From the NCBI GenBank assembly GCA_002455915.1, contig DKLU01000195.1, forward strand, positions 10,927 through 23,671: a stretch of DNA of 12,745 nucleotides, in the 5' to 3' direction. The notes below the pieces were generated by a model. The model saw only the letters and a program-made list of their open reading frames with translations, had not been told where the DNA came from and did not search any database. The stretch is from Chryseobacterium sp. UBA6632 (GTDB lineage: Bacteria; Bacteroidota; Bacteroidia; Flavobacteriales; Weeksellaceae). Of the stretch, positions 1 through 7,120 are shown piece by piece (position 1 is the first letter of the stretch; each line of letters begins with the position of its first letter). The translations under genes and the position numbers were made by a program.

Positions 1-58
1 AGAAATTTATTAAACAATAATTGATTTTCATATTCAAATTATTCTCATATTATTAACC

Positions 59-91
59 AAAGCGAATTCTTTTTTATAAAGGATTCGCTTT
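59..91 (+). terminator. Rho-independent terminator of an upstream gene outside the window
   Basis: An inverted repeat pairs 59-72 with 78-91. The arms AAAGCGAAT and ATTCGCTTT are perfect and are extended by one G-U wobble, one C-G pair and three T-A pairs. The loop is 5 nt, and the 3' arm runs into a T-rich stretch (89-99). The orientation fits termination of a plus-strand gene off the left edge. Bases 1-56 are AT-rich with early stops in all plus frames, so I cannot say which gene that is. Confidence 0.7.
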
Positions 92-138
92 TTATTTTTA
101 TTAAATGTTGGTACAATAATAATCTCTACTGACAAACT

Positions 139-164
139 GTTGTCTTAACAACGCATTACATTTG
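139..164 (+). promoter_or_regulatory. Promoter of the VOC gene: Bacteroidota-type -7 element with a small inverted repeat upstream
   Basis: TACATTTG at 157-164 matches the Bacteroidota -7 consensus TAnnTTTG exactly and would place the transcription start near 168, about 20 nt before the ATG at 190. A TTG lies at 140-142, only 14 nt upstream of the -7 box and closer than the 17-23 nt usually quoted, so the -33 element is uncertain. GTTGT (139-143) and ACAAC (148-152) form an inverted repeat around CTTA in the spacer, a position where a repressor could act. That role is inference. Confidence 0.55.
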
Positions 165-189
165 TTTCATAATTAAAATTTTATTTAAA

Positions 190-603
190 ATGAATGTTGC
201 TTCACTAAGAATTATCACGGCAGATATCGAAAATTTGGTTAAATTTTACGAGCAAATAGCAGTTACAAAAGCCATACAATACACTCTTGATTTTGCGGAA
301 ATTCAAACACCAAATGCCACAATTGCCATAGGAAGTGTAAAAACATTACAGCTTTTCGGAGGAGATCATGTGGCAAAACCTGCACAAAACCAAAGTGTTA
401 TTATAGAATTTTTAGTTCACGATGTAGATCAGGAATTCGAAAGATTAAAAGAAGTTTTGCCATCTAAAATTGTTCAGGAACCAACAGTTATGCCTTGGGG
501 AAATAAATCCTTATTATTCAGAGATCCGGATGGAAATTTAGTAAATTTCTTTACACCAGTTTCTGAAGCTGCAATTGAAAAATTTAAATCGAAAATGATT
601 TAA
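190..603 (+). CDS. VOC-family (glyoxalase/bleomycin resistance fold) protein
   Basis: The product is 137 aa, the usual length of a single-subunit vicinal-oxygen-chelate protein built from two beta-alpha-beta-beta-beta modules. Module 1 starts with SLRIITADIENLVKFYEQ (residues 5-22). Module 2 starts near 68 (QSVIIEFLVHDVD) and ends with the family hallmark RDPDGNLVNFF at 111-121. Glu73 is a possible metal ligand, but the full set of metal-binding residues cannot be confirmed by eye. The family includes glyoxalase I, extradiol dioxygenases and drug-binding proteins, so the substrate is unknown. The ATG at 190 is supported by the -7 box about 25 nt upstream; there is no Shine-Dalgarno sequence, as is normal in this phylum. 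It is monocistronic and convergent with the pentose phosphate operon. The fold assignment is solid; the function is open. Confidence 0.88.
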   Translation: MNVASLRIITADIENLVKFYEQIAVTKAIQYTLDFAEIQTPNATIAIGSVKTLQLFGGDHVAKPAQNQSVIIEFLVHDVDQEFERLKEVLPSKIVQEPTVMPWGNKSLLFRDPDGNLVNFFTPVSEAAIEKFKSKMI

Positions 604-650
604 TAGTTTATTTTAAGCTCAAAGTTCGTTAAGATTTTTGCGCTTAAAAC

Positions 651-688
651 AAAAACAGCATCATTAAGATAATAATGATGCTGTTTTT
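651..688. terminator. Bidirectional terminator between convergent genes
   Basis: A perfect 16-bp inverted repeat (651-666 with 673-688) has a 6-nt loop (AGATAA). The outer five pairs are A-T, so the plus strand ends in TTTTT and the minus strand likewise. It lies 47 nt past the VOC stop and 34 nt past the pgl stop, and can serve both transcripts. Confidence 0.88.
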
Positions 689-722
689 ATTTTATTAATT
701 AAATTTTCAGGTTTAATGAAAA

Positions 723-1430
723 TTAGCCTTTTGCTTTTTCATCTGTAAAAAACTGAAAACCTTCTTTTCTTTCGATAAGTTGTAAAGGATATAATTTAGG
801 ATTATATTCCCCGTTTAAGACTTCATTTAAAGCGTGCTTTTTAGACTCTCCGAAAGCAACCACTAAAATATTTTCTGCTTTATTAATAATTGGAGCCGTT
901 AAAGTGATTCTAAACATTTCCTGAGGCTTCAGATAATAGGCATCAACCCATTTTTCTTTTTCATCTAAAATAGCTTCACCAGGGAATAACGAAGCCGTGT
1001 GACCGTCATCTCCCATTCCTAAAAGAATAAAATCAAAAATACCTTCTTCACCAAGAATATTTTTAATATCCTGTTCGTATTCTTTAGCATAATCTTCAGG
1101 CTCTATACCATCCTTATACATCGGAAAAATATGATCTTTACTCACCGGAACTTTATTAAAAAGAGCTTCAAAAGTCATTTTAGCATTGCTTTTCTCATCA
1201 TTCAGAGAAACCCATCTTTCATCGACCCAGAAGAAATAAATTTTACCCCAGTTTATTTTTTGCGAATATTCTTCAGTTGCTAATAAATTGAAAATAGCTT
1301 TTGGAGAAGAACCTCCGCTTAATGCTACAACAAATTTATCATGCTTTTGAATTGCCTTTTCTGAAAGTTCAACAAAAGTATCTGCCGCTTTTTTATATAA
1401 TGTATCTAAATTATCAAATACTGTAATCAT
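723..1430 (-). CDS. pgl: 6-phosphogluconolactonase
   Basis: Hydrolyses 6-phospho-D-glucono-1,5-lactone to 6-phosphogluconate, the second step of the oxidative pentose phosphate pathway, in the cytosol. The 235-aa length fits the DevB/Pgl type, which shares its fold with glucosamine-6-phosphate deaminase, rather than the beta-propeller YbhE type. Visible motifs are the phosphate-binding LSGGSSPK at 37-44, DERWV at 70-74, and the signature GMGDDGHTASLFPG at 138-151, whose His144 is the expected catalytic base. It is last in gnd-zwf-pgl, with only 22 nt after the zwf stop, so it probably depends on the upstream promoter. The complete set of motifs and its position beside zwf make the deaminase alternative unlikely. 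Confidence 0.96.
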   Translation of the reverse strand: MITVFDNLDTLYKKAADTFVELSEKAIQKHDKFVVALSGGSSPKAIFNLLATEEYSQKINWGKIYFFWVDERWVSLNDEKSNAKMTFEALFNKVPVSKDHIFPMYKDGIEPEDYAKEYEQDIKNILGEEGIFDFILLGMGDDGHTASLFPGEAILDEKEKWVDAYYLKPQEMFRITLTAPIINKAENILVVAFGESKKHALNEVLNGEYNPKLYPLQLIERKEGFQFFTDEKAKG

Positions 1431-1452
1431 TTTTATTGATTTAATTAAAATT

Positions 1453-2934
1453 TTAAACCCAATTATGCCCTTGTCTTTCCGTTAAAGCAAAACTATCCTG
1501 TGGCCCCCAGCTTCCCGCTTCATAATTCGGGAAAGAAGAATCTTTGGTATTTTCCCAAGCTTCCTGAATTGTTTTCACAACATCCCAAGCCTCTTCCACC
1601 TGATCAGAACGCATAAACAGTGTAAGATCTCCCAAAAGCGCATCTAGCAACAGCGTCTCATAAGCTTCCGGAGTATCTTCCTGACAGGCAAAATAATCGA
1701 AAATCATTTCTACAGGTTTTAAATCTAATGAAAGACCAGGCATTTTAGTCATAAACTGCAACCTGATATCCATCAAAGGCTGAATATTGATAATCAACCG
1801 ATTAGCAGATAAAAGCTGAGAACTTTCTGAAAAAGTAGAATGCGGAAGCGGTTTGAACTGAATCGTAATATAAGAATGTTTTTCTTTCATTTTCTTACCT
1901 GTACGCACATAAAATGGCACATTTTGCCATCTCTCGTTATCCAGATAGAATTTTACGGCAGCAAAAGTTTCTGTATTAGAATCGGGAGCAATCCCATCTT
2001 CCTGACGATAACCTTTAGCTTTCACTCCATTTACTGTTCCTTTTCCGTACTGACCTCTCACGGCATAATGATCTACTTTATCAGGTGAAATTCTGCGAAT
2101 AGCTTTCAAAACATCAACTTTGCGATCTCTAATTTCGCCAGACTCCAACGAAGCAGGAGGCTCCATGGCAACCATACACAAAATCTGAAGCAAATGGTTC
2201 TGAATCATGTCTCGTAAAGCTCCTGTCTGCTCATAAAAGCTTCCTCTGGTTTCTACACCGACCTCTTCAGCAACGGTAATTTGCACAGATTCAATATGTT
2301 CATGATCCCATAAAGGTTCAAAAATAGAATTCCCGAATCTGAAAGCTAAAATATTCTGCACCGTTTCTTTACCTAAATAATGATCGATACGGTAAATTTG
2401 CTCTTCCTCAAACGTTTCTGCTAAAAGACTGTTTAATTCGATAGCCGATTGTTTATTATGACCAAATGGCTTCTCAATAATAATACGATCTTTCTGAGGA
2501 TCAGATGCTAACGATGTATTTTTAATATGATTTGAAATCGTGGAAACAAAATTCGGACCTATAGAAAGATAGAACAACCTGTTCCCTCTTGTACCGTAAA
2601 CTTTGTCGAATTTCTCCAGCTTTTCATGTAAATTCTTGTAAGAAGCTTCTTCGTCCAACTGATGTTGAAAATACGTGATATGGGCCTGAAAACCAGCCCA
2701 ATCTTCTGAAGTTATTTTTTTTCTTGAAAAGTTTTTAAGATTATCTTTAATATAATTTTTAAAATCTTCATCAGTATTTTCTGCCCTTCCTAATGCCACA
2801 ATATTGAAGCCTTTAGGCATTCTGCCATCGATATATAAATTATAAAATGCCGGAAAAAGTTTTCTTTTTGCCAGATCTCCTGTAGCTCCAAAAATAATAA
2901 TGGTTGTAGGCTGCAAGATTTTATTGTCGTTCAT
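1453..2934 (-). CDS. zwf: Glucose-6-phosphate 1-dehydrogenase
   Basis: Oxidises glucose-6-phosphate to 6-phosphogluconolactone with NAD(P)+, the committed step of the oxidative pentose phosphate pathway. At 493 aa it is the normal bacterial length. The nucleotide-binding GATGDLAKRK lies at 16-25, and Arg50 in LGRAE sits where Leuconostoc G6PD has the arginine that contacts the NADP 2'-phosphate. EKPFG is at 154-158. The substrate-site signature RIDHYLGKE is at 182-190 (His185), and the catalytic base His247 is in RDMIQNHLLQ, with the same 62-residue spacing as His178/His240 of the Leuconostoc enzyme. VPFYVRTGKKM lies in the C-terminal beta domain. It starts 13 nt after the gnd stop and is followed 22 nt later by pgl, so the three genes are almost certainly one transcript. 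No frameshift or missing catalytic residue was seen. Confidence 0.97.
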   Translation of the reverse strand: MNDNKILQPTTIIIFGATGDLAKRKLFPAFYNLYIDGRMPKGFNIVALGRAENTDEDFKNYIKDNLKNFSRKKITSEDWAGFQAHITYFQHQLDEEASYKNLHEKLEKFDKVYGTRGNRLFYLSIGPNFVSTISNHIKNTSLASDPQKDRIIIEKPFGHNKQSAIELNSLLAETFEEEQIYRIDHYLGKETVQNILAFRFGNSIFEPLWDHEHIESVQITVAEEVGVETRGSFYEQTGALRDMIQNHLLQILCMVAMEPPASLESGEIRDRKVDVLKAIRRISPDKVDHYAVRGQYGKGTVNGVKAKGYRQEDGIAPDSNTETFAAVKFYLDNERWQNVPFYVRTGKKMKEKHSYITIQFKPLPHSTFSESSQLLSANRLIINIQPLMDIRLQFMTKMPGLSLDLKPVEMIFDYFACQEDTPEAYETLLLDALLGDLTLFMRSDQVEEAWDVVKTIQEAWENTKDSSFPNYEAGSWGPQDSFALTERQGHNWV

Positions 2935-2947
2935 TTTTTTCCGAATT

Positions 2948-4366
2948 TTAATTATTTACGTTTTGCCAAATAGTATGGAAAACCCCTTCTCTGTCTGCTC
3001 TTTGGTAAGTATGTGCTCCAAAATAATCACGCTGAGCCTGAATTAAATTCACCGGCAGAGATTCTGTAGTATAAGCATCAAAATATCCTAAAGCCGTCTG
3101 AATTCCTAAGCTTGAAATACCGTTCGAAACAGCAAAAGAAGCCGTATTTCTTAATGATTGTACTTTTGATTTAACAATATCTGAAATTTCTTTATCAAGC
3201 AAGATATTCGATAAATTAGGATCCTGAGTATATGCAGAATAGAATTTCTCTAACAATACAGAGCGAATGATACAACCGCCTCTCCAGATTTTTACCACAT
3301 CTTTCAACGGAATATCAAAACCATATTCATTAGAAGCTTTTACCAATAAAGCTAAGCCTTGCGCATAACTAATTAATGTAGATAAATAAAGTGCTTCACC
3401 TACTTCTTTAATGAATAACTCTACATTTTCAGGTGTAGAAATTTCGTTTTTAGCATATAATTGAGAAGCTTTTACCCTTTCATCTTTATAAGCCGATAAA
3501 ATTCTTGAAGTCACCGCAATATCAATAGTTGGGATAGAAACTCCGATTTCCATCGCCTGTTCAGAAGTCCATTTTCCTGTACCTTTTGCTCCGGCTTTAT
3601 CTAAAATTTTGTCAACAAGATATCCTTCTTTCAAATCATCTTTTTGCTGAAAAATATCTCTTGTGATTTCAATTAAGAATGAATTCATTTCGCCATTATT
3701 CCATTCTTTGAAAACTTCGTATAGTTGATCGTTATTTAAATTAGCTCCTTTTTTAAGCAAATCATACGCCTCACTTATCAATTGCATGATGGCATATTCA
3801 ATTCCGTTATGCACCATTTTCACATAGTTTCCAGCAGAACCTTTGCCCATATAAGCTGTACAAGCCTCTCCTTCTACTTTTGCCGAAATAGCTTCCAGCA
3901 TCGGCTGAAGAAGATTAAACGCTTCCTGATCTCCACCCGGCATAATGCTCGGTCCTCTTCTAGCGCCACTTTCACCTCCGGAAACTCCAATTCCCATGAA
4001 ATGTAATTTTTTTGATGCTAAATCAGCAATACGTCTGTCGGTATCTTTAAAATAAGAATTTCCTGCATCAACCACGATATCACCTTCGCTTAAAAGAGGT
4101 GTAATATTTCCCAAAACAGCATCTACAGGCTTTCCTGCGGGCACCATAAGAATTATTTTTCTGGGAGTTTCTAAAGCGGCTACAAATTCTTCTAAAGAAC
4201 CCATACCTTTTACTTTCATTTCTGAAGTAGCTTCGTCACCAAGTTCTTTTATTTTTGCAGCATCGAGATCAAATCCAGCGATTGAAAAGCCGTGATCGGC
4301 TATATTATAAAGAAGGTTACGCCCCATGACACCGAGCCCCACCATACCGTAGTTATATCTTTCCAT
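2948..4366 (-). CDS. gnd: 6-phosphogluconate dehydrogenase (decarboxylating)
   Basis: Oxidatively decarboxylates 6-phosphogluconate to ribulose-5-phosphate, CO2 and reduced coenzyme. At 472 aa it is the long, dimeric form. The Rossmann motif GLGVMG is at 10-15; the substrate site VSGGESGARRGPSIMPGG is at 128-145; catalytic Lys183, with His186, Asn187 and Glu190, lies in KMVHNGIE; GAKGTGKWTS and WRGGCIIRS are present; and the C-terminal tail GAHTYQR...GVFHT that reaches the partner subunit is complete. Oddities: residues 33-35 after beta-strand 2 are D-L-D where NADP enzymes usually have N-R-S/T; MVPAG replaces the common MVKAG; Asn180 replaces a usual His; and Ala192-Ile193 replaces Gly-Asp. 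First gene of gnd-zwf-pgl. The start has no Shine-Dalgarno sequence. The family call is firm; the coenzyme is not. Confidence 0.96.
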   Translation of the reverse strand: MERYNYGMVGLGVMGRNLLYNIADHGFSIAGFDLDAAKIKELGDEATSEMKVKGMGSLEEFVAALETPRKIILMVPAGKPVDAVLGNITPLLSEGDIVVDAGNSYFKDTDRRIADLASKKLHFMGIGVSGGESGARRGPSIMPGGDQEAFNLLQPMLEAISAKVEGEACTAYMGKGSAGNYVKMVHNGIEYAIMQLISEAYDLLKKGANLNNDQLYEVFKEWNNGEMNSFLIEITRDIFQQKDDLKEGYLVDKILDKAGAKGTGKWTSEQAMEIGVSIPTIDIAVTSRILSAYKDERVKASQLYAKNEISTPENVELFIKEVGEALYLSTLISYAQGLALLVKASNEYGFDIPLKDVVKIWRGGCIIRSVLLEKFYSAYTQDPNLSNILLDKEISDIVKSKVQSLRNTASFAVSNGISSLGIQTALGYFDAYTTESLPVNLIQAQRDYFGAHTYQRADREGVFHTIWQNVNN

Positions 4367-4391
4367 TTTGCTTACTTTAATATGAATTCTA

Positions 4392-4411
4392 TTATACGGA
4401 GTATAAAATTA
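4392..4411 (-). promoter_or_regulatory. Possible gnd operon promoter overlapped by a palindrome
   Basis: TTATAC-GGA-GTATAA at 4392-4406 is a perfect inverted repeat with 6-bp arms, 25 nt upstream of the gnd start. Read on the minus strand, TAATTTTA (4411 to 4404) matches the Bacteroidota -7 consensus TAnnTTTG at all fixed positions but the last, and overlaps the palindrome. No TTG -33 element is found at the expected distance. The palindrome is read directly from the sequence; the promoter and operator roles are inferred. Confidence 0.3.
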
Positions 4412-4739
4412 CGTAAATACCCTTAAGTAAAAAAATAAATTGAAGGAAAAAATAAAGTCTCGATTAGCATCTATCTCATTTATAACCTCATACCTTCTAT
4501 TGATTTTTTCTAAGTTGAAAATCATTGATTTTATTTTTATGTAAAAAAATCCTGATTTTTATCAGCTCTCTCATAAAGGATATATAATTTTTTAAGAAGC
4601 TAAATTTCAACAGGTCAGGTTCAGAAAAAGCATTTATAACACTATTAATATTCCCAATTATGTGACTTTAACATAACTTTAATACTCAAAAACTATAATA
4701 AAATCGACCTAGAAAGTGGTTATTTGTTAGAATTAAACC

Positions 4740-4747
4740 TATATTTG
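4740..4747 (+). promoter_or_regulatory. -7 promoter element of the 118-aa gene
   Basis: TATATTTG matches TAnnTTTG exactly. It predicts a transcription start near 4751 and a leader of about 12 nt before the ATG at 4763. TTTG at 4723-4726 is a possible -33 element, but the 13-nt spacing is shorter than usual. The element decides the start codon: the in-frame TTG at 4724 lies upstream of the predicted transcription start. Confidence 0.55.
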
Positions 4748-4762
4748 CGGAAATTTAAATTC

Positions 4763-5119
4763 ATGAACTATAAACTTGAGCTTAATACTCAGGAACCAAA
4801 CTCTAACATTGTTTTTAATACAATTATATTTGATTCGTTCAAGGTTAATATAGTAGAAAGATATGCTGGGCCAGCGAGGTCTCGTAAATTATGCGAAGCA
4901 TTGTTTAAAGTAAGAACTTTAGACGATCAACTCATGGCAAAAAGAGATGGTAATTTTAGAGTAAAAATTAAAGGAGATGAGTTTGAGGCTTATCTGCAGT
5001 TAAGAAGACAATTAGATTCTTACGAATACAAAAACAAATTAATCAACAGAAAAGATGTTGATCAGAACTACGTTCACTTCTTTTTAAGCATGTTGATTGC
5101 TAATTACGATCTTAATTAG
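4763..5119 (+). CDS. Conserved-looking small protein of unknown function
   Basis: I do not recognise a family. The product is 118 aa from the ATG at 4763. The frame can be extended to a TTG at 4724 (131 aa), but that codon lies upstream of the -7 box, so the ATG is preferred. There is no signal peptide or membrane segment, so it is probably cytosolic. The N-terminal half (to about residue 42) looks like beta structure. The rest is highly charged and probably helical, with KLCEALFKVRTLDDQLMAKR around 44-63, FEAYLQLRRQLDSYEYKNKL around 75-94 and a hydrophobic helix HFFLSMLIANY near the C-terminus. Its own promoter and strong terminator mark it as a real monocistronic gene. It is divergent from gnd and points toward the surface operon, and nothing links it functionally to either. 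Confidence 0.75.
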   Translation: MNYKLELNTQEPNSNIVFNTIIFDSFKVNIVERYAGPARSRKLCEALFKVRTLDDQLMAKRDGNFRVKIKGDEFEAYLQLRRQLDSYEYKNKLINRKDVDQNYVHFFLSMLIANYDLN

Positions 5120-5144
5120 TTTTCAATAAACTTTGAAACAATAT

Positions 5145-5189
5145 AAATACTCTTTATTATATTTTATACAAATATGATAAAGAGTATTT
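5145..5189 (+). terminator. Terminator after the 118-aa gene
   Basis: A perfect 13-bp inverted repeat (5145-5157 with 5177-5189) continues inward through one G-U and six A-T pairs to give a stem of about 20 bp with a 5-nt loop (5165-5169). It starts 25 nt past the stop codon at 5119 and is followed by T-rich DNA. It could also stop minus-strand transcripts of the surface operon, which ends at 5355, though no strong T run follows it in that direction. I saw no better minus-strand hairpin in 5190-5354. Confidence 0.75.
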
Positions 5190-5354
5190 CTGTTATTGTT
5201 ATATTTTAATTGGGTATAATTCAACAATTCTCATCGCTTCTGTTTTTGGCAATATTTTTATTTAGCCTATCGATTTTTTTATGATGAATTGTACTCGTTT
5301 TTAATAATTTCTATATTCAAATGTTTTTTTTCTTTCAATAGATTCTCTATTAAA

Positions 5355-7109
5355 TCAAAAACTATAATTATATCCCACAGTGCAAGTCATTTCATTAATA
5401 TTCTGATTTTCAACTTCCTGATCTGTCTTTCTAAACATCTGAATAAAATTAAGATCGAAACTATGCTTTTTCCACGGCATATAATTACCGCCCAATCTAA
5501 AATTCATTACGTTAATGTTTGCTGTTGAACTTCCTGAATGATTATAAGATGCCCCAAAATTCGTCTTCAACTTATCTTCTTTCAGAAAAGCTTTAGTCAC
5601 CGTTAAAGCCGGACCCCAAATATTTGAAATTTGAGAAGCTGCATAGGTATGTGTATAATTCATAGAGGCGGCAACATTCATTTTCTTTTCAGGAAATCCT
5701 AAGATATAATTTACGTTTGCGTTATGAAATCTTGACAAACCGCCTTTTCTTACAATCCCATTCTCTCTGTTTACCATTTCATTCAGAGAATAATTGATAT
5801 TAATATTCTGTACCTTCTCTTTACTGCTTGAAATAACATAGTTCACATTAATATTGGTATTTTGTGAAATCTGTTTATAATCTATTGAATCTTTGGGTTG
5901 CTGAATCATTAACGGATTATTGTTGATTGTATTGAACTGATTCAGCTGTTTGTTCGTAAACATGGTAAAATTGGAATAACTTGCCGTAATCATTAACTTT
6001 TCAGATGCTTTCAAGTTGGCATTCACAGCACCTACCCAACGGCTGGTTTGCTTAAACTTTTGATTATCCAAATTATCTCTTTGCCTTCCTATATTGGCTG
6101 AAAGTGCCAACTTATCTTTCAATAAAGTAAAAGAAGAATTTAATGTAATATTCTCCAAATCGTTATTAAAATAATAAGCTCCCAATGTTCTGTATCCAGG
6201 ATCTATTCGCTCATACCTCACACCTACCATTCCTTTTTTCAGTTTTAAGTTTACCCCTCCGTTATAGGCAGAATAACTTTCCATAGAAGCATTAGGCGAA
6301 AGAAATTTTGCCGCAATCCCTTTTTTCTGTGCCCCTTCGCCAGATGATCTTAAATCATTAACCAAACCTGTATTTGCATATTCTCCAAATACTTCCAAAT
6401 TTTTATCAATCATGAAGCTTCCAGTCATTGAAAGGACTAGATTTTCTTGCGGTAATACGTCTTTAGAATCAGGAGCCACAGAAAGGGAACCCAAATTATC
6501 TTTGGCATAAAACCCTATTAATCCTAATTTGTATCTTTCCTTTTCCCATCGTAGATGAGCTCCGTAACCCATTCTTTTATAAGCAGGAATTGTATTAGGA
6601 TTACCGTCATCTTCCACCGCTTTATTAAGCCTTCCTGTCATCACTGCAACTTTTAGGGGAATATTGGGTGTAAGCTCTACCCCAGCTCCCGTAAATAACA
6701 ATCCATTAAAAGTATACGGAGAAAACGTCATATTGGCATCACCAATATAAGCCTTTATCCATTTGTATTTTGGAGCAATACTTATTCTGTTAAATTTAAA
6801 TGGAACCTGATATCCTAGCTGACTTCCCTGATTCGTAAGGCTATATGATACAGGCATAGACCATCTATACAATCCAAGATTTAGATTTCCGTTCAAAAAG
6901 TAGGTAAAAGGAGCCCTTCCGCTATATACATTGGAACTATAAAAAACGGAATTCGCAGAAACACCTCCACTTATTTTAAAGGGATTTTTCTTAAGCTCTT
7001 CCATTGTTCTTTTGCCTATATTTTCCAGATCAACTTCCTGTGCATTAGCCAACGTACAAGCAGAGGTGAAAAATACAAAAGCAATACTTCTTACATAAGA
7101 TTTTTTCAT
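5355..7109 (-). CDS. Outer-membrane beta-barrel protein, last gene of the surface operon
   Basis: The 584-aa product has an N-terminal signal peptide (residues 1-23, cleavage most likely ANA|QEVD). Almost the whole mature chain is alternating hydrophobic/polar beta-strands with aromatic girdles and Asn-rich turns, for example LNGNLNLGLYRWSMPVSYSL near 72-91 and INVNYVISSSKEKVQNININ in the C-terminal third. It ends in TVGYNYSF, and a terminal Phe is the usual recognition signal for barrel insertion by BAM. A short helical stretch (about 26-41) precedes the first strand. Cys18 within the signal gives a weak lipobox-like TSAC, but the ANA|Q site is better. It is not a TonB-dependent transporter (no plug or TonB box seen), and it is longer than the roughly 300-aa SprF/PorP partners of T9SS cargo. 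It follows the PKD lipoprotein gene by 11 bp. Likely role, by inference: membrane anchor or export partner of the proteins encoded upstream. Confidence 0.8.
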   Translation of the reverse strand: MKKSYVRSIAFVFFTSACTLANAQEVDLENIGKRTMEELKKNPFKISGGVSANSVFYSSNVYSGRAPFTYFLNGNLNLGLYRWSMPVSYSLTNQGSQLGYQVPFKFNRISIAPKYKWIKAYIGDANMTFSPYTFNGLLFTGAGVELTPNIPLKVAVMTGRLNKAVEDDGNPNTIPAYKRMGYGAHLRWEKERYKLGLIGFYAKDNLGSLSVAPDSKDVLPQENLVLSMTGSFMIDKNLEVFGEYANTGLVNDLRSSGEGAQKKGIAAKFLSPNASMESYSAYNGGVNLKLKKGMVGVRYERIDPGYRTLGAYYFNNDLENITLNSSFTLLKDKLALSANIGRQRDNLDNQKFKQTSRWVGAVNANLKASEKLMITASYSNFTMFTNKQLNQFNTINNNPLMIQQPKDSIDYKQISQNTNINVNYVISSSKEKVQNININYSLNEMVNRENGIVRKGGLSRFHNANVNYILGFPEKKMNVAASMNYTHTYAASQISNIWGPALTVTKAFLKEDKLKTNFGASYNHSGSSTANINVMNFRLGGNYMPWKKHSFDLNFIQMFRKTDQEVENQNINEMTCTVGYNYSF

Positions 7110-7120
7110 AGAAGAAATTT

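Larger units (their letters stand above)
4367..4762. other. Divergent intergenic region between gnd and the 118-aa gene
   Basis: About 396 bp of AT-rich DNA with no convincing gene on either strand. It must hold the gnd-zwf-pgl promoter (minus strand) and the promoter of the small gene at 4763 (plus strand). The palindrome at 4392-4406 and the -7 element at 4740-4747 are listed separately. Minor structures are a 7-bp palindrome with a 1-nt centre at 4518-4532, a short hairpin CTGAT-TTTT-ATCAG at 4552-4565, three TGATTTT copies starting at 4501, 4526 and 4553, and two ACTTTAA copies 11 nt apart (4665 and 4676). None is long enough in such AT-rich DNA to be called a site with confidence. Confidence 0.6.

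Noticed and set aside
1840..2088. Plus-strand frame inside zwf
   Set aside because: It is antisense to a complete, motif-rich enzyme gene and its translation has no recognisable features. The same applies to plus-strand frames at 3782-4006, 7515-7835, 8007-8207, 9510-9851 and 10497-10745.
4501..4560. Three TGATTTT copies at about 26-nt spacing as a regulatory array
   Set aside because: Short T-rich words recur by chance in this AT-rich spacer, and the spacing is not exact (25 and 27 nt).
4724..4762. TTG start giving a 131-aa version of the small gene
   Set aside because: The TTG lies upstream of an exact TAnnTTTG element at 4740-4747, so it would not be in the transcript. The ATG at 4763 fits better.
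5289..5528. Plus-strand frame overlapping the end of the barrel gene
   Set aside because: Most of it is antisense to the barrel C-terminus, no promoter element precedes it, and the translation is a low-complexity Ile/Phe/Ser-rich sequence typical of AT-rich DNA.
7049..7109. Barrel protein as a lipoprotein through Cys18 (TSAC)
   Set aside because: The hydrophobic core is short for that site, and a better signal peptidase I site (ANA|Q) follows five residues later. The long barrel does not need a lipid anchor.
5355..7109. Barrel as an SprF/PorP-family T9SS partner
   Set aside because: That family is about 300 residues, and I see none of its characteristic N-terminal sequence here.
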